From: Streptosporangium sp. NBC_01756
GTDB lineage: Bacteria > Actinomycetota > Actinomycetes > Streptosporangiales > Streptosporangiaceae
DNA: 64,000 nucleotides
NCBI RefSeq assembly: GCF_035917975.1
Contig: NZ_CP109130.1
Coordinates: 2,232,001-2,296,000, forward strand
Reading direction: 5' to 3'
A program made the translations under genes and the position numbers. The notes under the pieces are model-generated. The model searched no databases, had not been told where the DNA came from, and saw nothing but the letters and a program-made list of their open reading frames with translations. This document shows positions 59,557 through 64,000 of the stretch, in pieces. The first letter of the stretch is position 1. Each line of letters begins with the position of its first letter.

Positions 59557-60492
59557 TTGAGAATGATCCCCGCAGCCATGACGGCCGCGATGCTGGTCAC
59601 CGCCGTAGCGGCTCCCGCCCAGGCCGCACCGCAGCCGCTGGAGTGGGTGGCCCTCGGTGACTCCTACACCGCCGGAGCCATCGACGCGGCCGGGCCGGAA
59701 TACGAGACACCACGTGACGGCTGTGTGCGCACCACGCTGTCCTACCCGCGGGTGGTCGAGGCCGAGCTGGCCGAGCAGGTCCACCTGCGTAATGTCAGCT
59801 GCGGCAACGCCACCATCGCCGACATCGCCGAAACGCAGCAGGTCCCGATCGGTCACCACCTGCCGCCCTTCTCCACCGACCCCGACCACCCCTTCAAGGC
59901 GGTGGCCCTGCAACTGGACGCGGTGAGCCCGGACACCGACGTGGTCACCGTCGGCATCGGCGGCAACAGTCTGGGCTTCGGAGAGATCATCTTCACCTGC
60001 GTCCAGCTGGGCATCGGTTCCAAGGGTGAAGGCACTCCCTGCAAGGACCAGCTCGGAAGCGGGATGGCGGCCCGGCTGGAGAGGGTGAGCGACGAGTACG
60101 AGCAGATGCTCACCGCGATCCACGGCAAGGCGGCCGACGCCAGGGTGATCACCGTCGGCTACCCGCGCATTGTCCCCGACGACGCCACCGCATGCCGCTT
60201 CGACAACCTCGCGGACTTCTCCACCGTCACCCCGGGCGACCTGGACTGGCTGCGCACCAGTGTCCTGGAACCGCTCAACACCGCGATCAAGTCCCGCGCC
60301 GCCGCCCGCGGCGACGCCTACGTCGACCTGTACGCCTCCAGCCAGGGCCACAGCGTCTGCGACAAGGCCGACGGCGGCAACTGGGTGGAGGGTCTCCTCG
60401 ACACCTCCGGCCGCTTCGCCCTGGTCCACCCCAACGCCAAGGGCCACGCCAACGCCGCCGCCCGGGTCAAGGAGGCCATCCTCGGCCAGTGA
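59557..60492 (+). CDS. Secreted SGNH/GDSL hydrolase
   Basis: The 311-residue protein has a signal peptide (residues 1-24, cleavage after PAQA) and the SGNH blocks: GDSYTAG at 34-40, NVSCGNATIADI, GIGGNSLGF and HPNAKGH near 291. Six or more Cys outside the motifs suggest disulfides, as in the Streptomyces scabies esterase group. It should be an esterase or lipase outside the cell. The TTG at 59557 has GGAAGG upstream; an ATG two codons later is possible. Confidence 0.88.
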   Translation: MRMIPAAMTAAMLVTAVAAPAQAAPQPLEWVALGDSYTAGAIDAAGPEYETPRDGCVRTTLSYPRVVEAELAEQVHLRNVSCGNATIADIAETQQVPIGHHLPPFSTDPDHPFKAVALQLDAVSPDTDVVTVGIGGNSLGFGEIIFTCVQLGIGSKGEGTPCKDQLGSGMAARLERVSDEYEQMLTAIHGKAADARVITVGYPRIVPDDATACRFDNLADFSTVTPGDLDWLRTSVLEPLNTAIKSRAAARGDAYVDLYASSQGHSVCDKADGGNWVEGLLDTSGRFALVHPNAKGHANAAARVKEAILGQ

Positions 60493-60562
60493 CCGGTGCC
60501 GCCCCGGCGGCGACGCCGGAGCCTGTAAAGGCTGCGGATCCCCGGTGCTCAGCGGGCCGGGT

Positions 60563-60612
60563 ACGGGCTCATCGGTGGGGAACCTCCCTGGGATTCCCAC
60601 CGGTGAGCCCGT
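60563..60612 (+). terminator. Terminator of the SGNH gene
   Basis: ACGGGCTCA-CGGTGGG-type arms (one mismatch and one bulge) enclose CCTCCCTGGGA and run into a pyrimidine-rich CTCCCTTCCTTCGTTCTTT stretch. Confidence 0.7.
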
Positions 60613-60733
60613 CTCCCTTCCTTCGTTCTTTGACAGATACGTCTTATACCGAAATGATCACGCCTCCCCGCGGCATGAATCGGTCCAACGGACCGTCGGA
60701 CAATGCCCAGCATCATTGAGGAGAGGACGGCGA

Positions 60734-61906
60734 TTGTCCGTGACGGACCAGGAGCTTGTCACCGAGCTTCGCGAGCTCGCCGATCACCCTCGTTTGGCGG
60801 CTCGCCAGGACCAGTTGCGTGACCTAACGGACGCGATCGCCGACCCCGGCAAGGCCGGACGCTGGTGCGAGGTCGACCTGTTCTCCGCCTTCTCCCCCGA
60901 CGACATCGTCCTCGTGGCGGGCGGACCGGCGGGGACCGCATCCCCGCCTGGAAATCCGGGACGGCGTCACAGGTTCGGCACCGCCATCGGCCCCGTCCTC
61001 GTCTTCGTGCCGATCCTCATCACCTGGCTCGGGCTGATGATGGCCACGGGCGCCTACGGCGACGTCCTCGCCGCCGACGGGCTGGACGCGGCCCGGCGGC
61101 CTTTTCTCGAGATGTGGCAGCAGGGCTTCGACGGCAGGCTGCCGGGGTTCTTCAAGTTCGACAACATCGCGTTCTGCACCCTCGCGGCCATCTTCTGCCT
61201 CATCTTCTGGACGGTGTTCGAGAACATCACCAGGAGCAGCAGGGAAGAGGCCTCGGACCGGGACCTGGCGGCCCTCCGGAGCCGGCTTCGCCGGGCACTG
61301 ACCCAGGCGAGCCTGATACTCGGCGGAGTCCGGCTCTCCTCCCCCGCCCGGTTCGGGACCGAGCTCACCAAGGTGGCGGCCGATATCGGCTCCGTCGGCA
61401 CCATGGCGCGCAAGGTGCACACCGAACTGGTCGAGGCGCTCACCCTGGCCCTGGAGGCCACCGGAAAAGCCACCGACAAACTGGCCGCCAGCGCGATCGA
61501 CGTGGGCAACGCCGTCGAACTCCTCGGCGAGCACCTGGCGGCCATCAACAGCACCTGCGACGACCTCACCACCGTGGTGGCGCGGGCCTCAGTCATGATC
61601 GACAGCGCCGGATCCAGGACCGGTCAGGCCGTGACCCGCGCGGGGAACCAGTTGTCGACGACCATCTCGCAGACCACCCTCAACATGCGGCGTGCGTTCA
61701 ACGACGAGCTCGTGCGATCCATGAAGTCGGTCCAGGGCGCCGTCTCCCGCCTGGACAGCCGGGTCGACAAGCTGGTCGACGCGACGGTGGACGTCGGCTA
61801 CGCGGTCGACCGCGCGGCCGGTGCCCTCAGGGTCCCGGCGCCCGTTGACGGTCCCGGGGACGACGAAGGCAACGGCCGGGACTCCCAGCAGAGGGCCCTG
61901 CGGTGA
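60734..61906 (+). CDS. Membrane protein with long helical tail, MotA/ZorA-like
   Basis: I do not recognise a named family. The 390-residue protein has a soluble start, two hydrophobic segments (81-105, GPVLVFVPILITWLGLMMAT; 143-165, AFCTLAAIFCLIFWTVF) and about 220 residues of amphipathic helix (165-360) with no other domain. It overlaps the next gene by 4 bp. That gene's product has a MotB-type membrane helix with an Asp, so the pair may form an ion-driven complex like MotAB, ExbBD or ZorAB. The TTG start has GAGGA at proper spacing; a GTG two codons later is possible. Confidence 0.7.
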   Translation: MSVTDQELVTELRELADHPRLAARQDQLRDLTDAIADPGKAGRWCEVDLFSAFSPDDIVLVAGGPAGTASPPGNPGRRHRFGTAIGPVLVFVPILITWLGLMMATGAYGDVLAADGLDAARRPFLEMWQQGFDGRLPGFFKFDNIAFCTLAAIFCLIFWTVFENITRSSREEASDRDLAALRSRLRRALTQASLILGGVRLSSPARFGTELTKVAADIGSVGTMARKVHTELVEALTLALEATGKATDKLAASAIDVGNAVELLGEHLAAINSTCDDLTTVVARASVMIDSAGSRTGQAVTRAGNQLSTTISQTTLNMRRAFNDELVRSMKSVQGAVSRLDSRVDKLVDATVDVGYAVDRAAGALRVPAPVDGPGDDEGNGRDSQQRALR

Positions 61907-62592
61907 CCAGCCGTCAACGGACCTCGACCCTGCTGGCCGGCTGGCTCTTCGCCGACCTGCTGCTCGGACTAACGATCATCATGCTGGGAGCGCAGGCACC
62001 GTCCCCCTCACCCACCCGGACCCCGGTGGACGCCGCCCGGCCCCGGCCCGACACCGCTCACCCCTCGCCCCGGCCCGACACCGCTCACCCCTCGCCCCGG
62101 CCTGACACCGCTCACCCCTCGTCGGACACCGCCCGGCCGTCACCCGAGAACACCCGGCCGTCGCCGGAAACCGTCCGGTCCCCTGCGGAGGAAAGCCCCG
62201 CATCCGCCCGTCCACGTCCCTCCCCGAGTCCTTCGGCGACGCCGTCCACCTGCGTCGGAGGCGTCCGGGCGAAGCCGGTCACGCTCTCGTTCCGGGTCGT
62301 GCCCGGCGCCGATGACGACGCGCTGGCCACGCAGGTCCGACAGGAACTGCACAAGCACCGGGATCGCCTGACCGGACGGCACGCCGGCATGGTCCTGACC
62401 TTCGGCGCCGACGGCGGTGCCGGAAACGGTGTCCGCCTGGCCACACGGGTCAACACGGCCATCCGCGCCGCATACCCGCGCATCTTCGGGACCGCCGTGA
62501 CCCGGAACTTCCACGACCTCGCCGCCCCGAGCGGGTCGATCTCCATGGAGATCTACTTCGTGACCTACGGCTGCTCCCCCGCCCCCGAATGA
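61903..62592 (+). CDS. MotB/ZorB-like single-span protein with repeat linker
   Basis: The 229-residue protein starts with one membrane helix that contains D18 (LFADLLLGLTIIML), the hallmark Asp position of MotB, ExbD and ZorB. A Pro/Ser/Asp/Thr-rich linker with tandem repeats follows, then an extracytoplasmic domain of about 110 residues (VTLSFRVVPGADDDALATQV, MVLTFGADGGAGNG, SISMEIYFVTYGC) that is not an OmpA domain I recognise. The GTG start overlaps the upstream stop by 4 bp. Confidence 0.72.
   Translation: MTSRQRTSTLLAGWLFADLLLGLTIIMLGAQAPSPSPTRTPVDAARPRPDTAHPSPRPDTAHPSPRPDTAHPSSDTARPSPENTRPSPETVRSPAEESPASARPRPSPSPSATPSTCVGGVRAKPVTLSFRVVPGADDDALATQVRQELHKHRDRLTGRHAGMVLTFGADGGAGNGVRLATRVNTAIRAAYPRIFGTAVTRNFHDLAAPSGSISMEIYFVTYGCSPAPE
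62044..62124 (+). repeat. Three 27-bp tandem units in the MotB-like gene
   Basis: Units CGGCCCGACACCGCTCACCC plus seven bases occur three times and encode R-P-D-T-A-H-P-S-P in the linker. Confidence 0.9.
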
Positions 62593-62701
62593 GATTTCAC
62601 CTGTAGCCCTTTGCGAGCACCGTCGCGGTATCGCGGGTGACCAGGGGGCGAGAGCGGGGAGCACGGCGGGCGGCGGGCGCAAGGGTTTCGGTCGTTGATC
62701 T

Positions 62702-63145
62702 TCAGTCGTTGTAGAAGGGCCGTCCGGCTCTTCCGCCGGAGACCGACCAGACCTCGGTGATGAGGCCGTCTTCGATGCGAAGCATGTCGATCCCGCTGAT
62801 GCACAGGTCGCGCCCGGTCTCGTCGGTGAAGCGCGCCAGATAGGGCCGGGCGATCTTGCCGTGAGCGACACCGTCGATGAGGCGGACATCTGCAACGGCC
62901 TCGCCGTCGGGGGCGAAGTGCAGCCCGGAACGGGCCGCCTGGAACTGGGTGATCATCTCGGCCAGTTGTGCGGGATGCCGGATCTGGTCGAAGGCGTCCG
63001 TGCCCGGCTGGGCGTAGCGGAGCCGGAACTGCGGCGCCATGATCTGCTCGGCCAGGCCCAGCTCGCCGTTCCACAGCGCGGACCACAACTCGAAGATGCG
63101 GACGTTGAACTCCTCGACATCAACGGCCTGAATGTCGGTACTCAT
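62702..63145 (-). CDS. SnoaL-like (NTF2-fold) protein
   Basis: This 147-residue protein fits the NTF2-like SnoaL fold: FELWSALWNGELGLAEQIMA, FRLRYAQPGTDAFDQIRHPAQ, GLHFAPDGEAVADVRLIDG and DGLITEVWSVSGG near the end. Members include polyketide cyclases and ligand-binding proteins; the substrate is unknown. It diverges from a PadR gene across a dyad and is the likely regulated partner. Confidence 0.82.
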   Translation of the reverse strand: MSTDIQAVDVEEFNVRIFELWSALWNGELGLAEQIMAPQFRLRYAQPGTDAFDQIRHPAQLAEMITQFQAARSGLHFAPDGEAVADVRLIDGVAHGKIARPYLARFTDETGRDLCISGIDMLRIEDGLITEVWSVSGGRAGRPFYND

Positions 63146-63162
63146 CGCATTCCAATCATATC

Positions 63163-63179
63163 ATTGATACGGTATCGAT
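63163..63179. promoter_or_regulatory. Near-perfect GATAC/GTATC dyad, probable PadR operator
   Basis: ATTGATAC-g-GTATCGAT is symmetric except for one pair. It lies 18 bp before the SnoaL start and 53 bp before the PadR start. Confidence 0.7.
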
Positions 63180-63231
63180 GGGACTGAAGATATCCTCTCG
63201 ATGAGACGATGTCAATGGAAGGATGTGACGG

Positions 63232-63789
63232 GTGCCAGAGCTCACCTCGCCCGAGTGCGTGGTGCTCGGGCTGATCGCGCGCCACGGCGCGATGACGCCG
63301 TACGAGCTGAAGGCCAAGACGCAGGAGTCGGTCGACTACTTCTGGCCGATCCCGCACGCGCAGCTCTACCGGATCCCGGCGCGGCTGGCCGAACTCGGCC
63401 TGCTGCAGGAGGAGACCGAGCACACCGGCCGCCGTCGCCGCGTCTTCCACCTCACCGACGCCGGCCAGACCGCGCTGAAGCAGTGGCTGGCCGACCCGCA
63501 CGCCCCCGAGCCGGAGACCCGCGACCCGGCGCAGCTCAAGCTTTTCTTCGCCGACCTGGGCGAGGCCGGCGACGTGGTGGCCCTCGCCAGGGAGCAGGTA
63601 GCGCAGCACCGCCACTGGCTTGAGCTCTACCGCTCACGGCACGCGGAGATGAACCCTTCCGACAAGGTGGGCCTGGTGTCGCGGGCCCGCATCCTCAGGC
63701 TCGCGATCCTGCACGAGCAGGCATACGTGGACTTCTGGGAGTCCCTCTCCGCCGACTCCGCCCCACTCGACCCGGCGGACACCGACTGA
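63232..63789 (+). CDS. PadR-family regulator
   Basis: The 185-residue protein has the PadR winged helix (MTPYELKAKTQESVDYFWPI, AQLYRIPARLAELGLLQEET, RRRRVFHLTDAG) and a VirR-like helical C-terminal domain. PadR proteins repress neighbouring detoxification or metabolism genes. The GTG start has GAAGGATG upstream. It faces the SnoaL-like gene across a GATAC dyad. Confidence 0.9.
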   Translation: MPELTSPECVVLGLIARHGAMTPYELKAKTQESVDYFWPIPHAQLYRIPARLAELGLLQEETEHTGRRRRVFHLTDAGQTALKQWLADPHAPEPETRDPAQLKLFFADLGEAGDVVALAREQVAQHRHWLELYRSRHAEMNPSDKVGLVSRARILRLAILHEQAYVDFWESLSADSAPLDPADTD

Positions 63790-64000
63790 GCAAGGCCTGG
63801 CCCGAGACTATGCGGAGCCTGTCGAGAACCGCAACCAGAGGTCGGAAGACAAGCGGCGCGGCGGCGCGCGATTCGGTGACGTGTTCGGCGGTGGCGATGA
63901 CCAAGCCGCTGCCTGCGTGATCGGCGACACCCCCGCCGCCGGGCCGGCGGCGAGGTGAAACGCCGGTGGAGCCGGGATAGGACCCCGATGGACATCCCGC
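63790..64000. other. Right-hand end of the window
   Basis: I see no gene I can support in these 211 bases. A GCCGCCGGGCCGGCGGC palindrome lies near 63940. Short minus-strand frames exist but have neither start nor family features; a gene extending beyond the window cannot be excluded. Confidence 0.4.

Noticed and set aside
63695..63904. Short minus-strand gene at the right edge
   Set aside because: Arg-rich composition, no ribosome site, no conserved motif.

Overview
The window is a stretch of high-GC actinomycete chromosome. Frequent GTG and TTG starts, 4-bp GTGA/ATGA gene overlaps, an XRE/DUF5753 regulator with two DUF397 partners, a SecA2, paired FadE-type acyl-CoA dehydrogenases and many one-component regulators facing their targets suggest a Streptosporangium/Nonomuraea/Microbispora-like organism. 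The genus is inferred from gene style only. No rRNA operon, complete tRNA, CRISPR array or intact insertion sequence was found.

Bases 1-12,050 look like a defence-rich accessory segment. It holds the 5' end of a HEPN-like gene, a type I restriction-modification operon in the order hsdR-hsdS-hsdM (minus strand), an XRE/DUF5753 regulator with two tandem DUF397 copies, a small protein with an RsbW-like ATPase, and a three-Cys-motif pair (Gp37/DUF5131-like protein plus TcmP) facing its own XRE regulator across a 22-bp-spaced dyad.

Bases 12,100-31,300 are mostly metabolism and regulation: two alpha/beta hydrolases, a NERD protein, a TetR regulator, a WYL regulator, an AlkZ-like winged-helix protein, a DHA2 efflux pump, a ClpX-type zinc-finger protein with a double palindromic operator, three acyl-CoA dehydrogenase genes, an ATP-grasp protein, a stand-alone trpB-trpA-gntR unit behind a GntR-type palindrome, a GNAT enzyme, a TetR/FAD-monooxygenase pair around three ACTAC operators, and a DMT protein.

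Bases 31,400-41,220 carry a VOC protein, a short leader ORF plus hairpins before an EamA transporter with an odd C-terminal tail, a class II aldolase, SecA2, a Phd/RelE module, an XRE/MmyB regulator, and a MarR-MFS-nitroreductase set. Bases 41,230-41,910 look like an integration scar: tRNA halves in swapped order, a truncated beta-propeller gene, and a serine-recombinase tail containing eight CCGAC units.

Bases 41,900-64,000 hold a DUF4132 pair, a MerR-controlled MFS/quinone oxidoreductase operon, a Phd/VapC module, a SapA-like secreted protein, an ADP-ribosylglycohydrolase, an asparagine-synthase-like protein, a MarR/MFS/NmrA set, a polymorphic-toxin-like protein, an SDR/MarR pair sharing a 34-bp palindrome, an SGNH hydrolase, a MotA/MotB (ZorAB)-like membrane pair, and a SnoaL/PadR pair. 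In-frame GC-rich minisatellites recur in several proteins. The candidates I rate highest for an undescribed system are the three-Cys-motif pair with its regulator, the MotA/MotB-like pair, the leader-peptide attenuator and the tRNA/recombinase scar.
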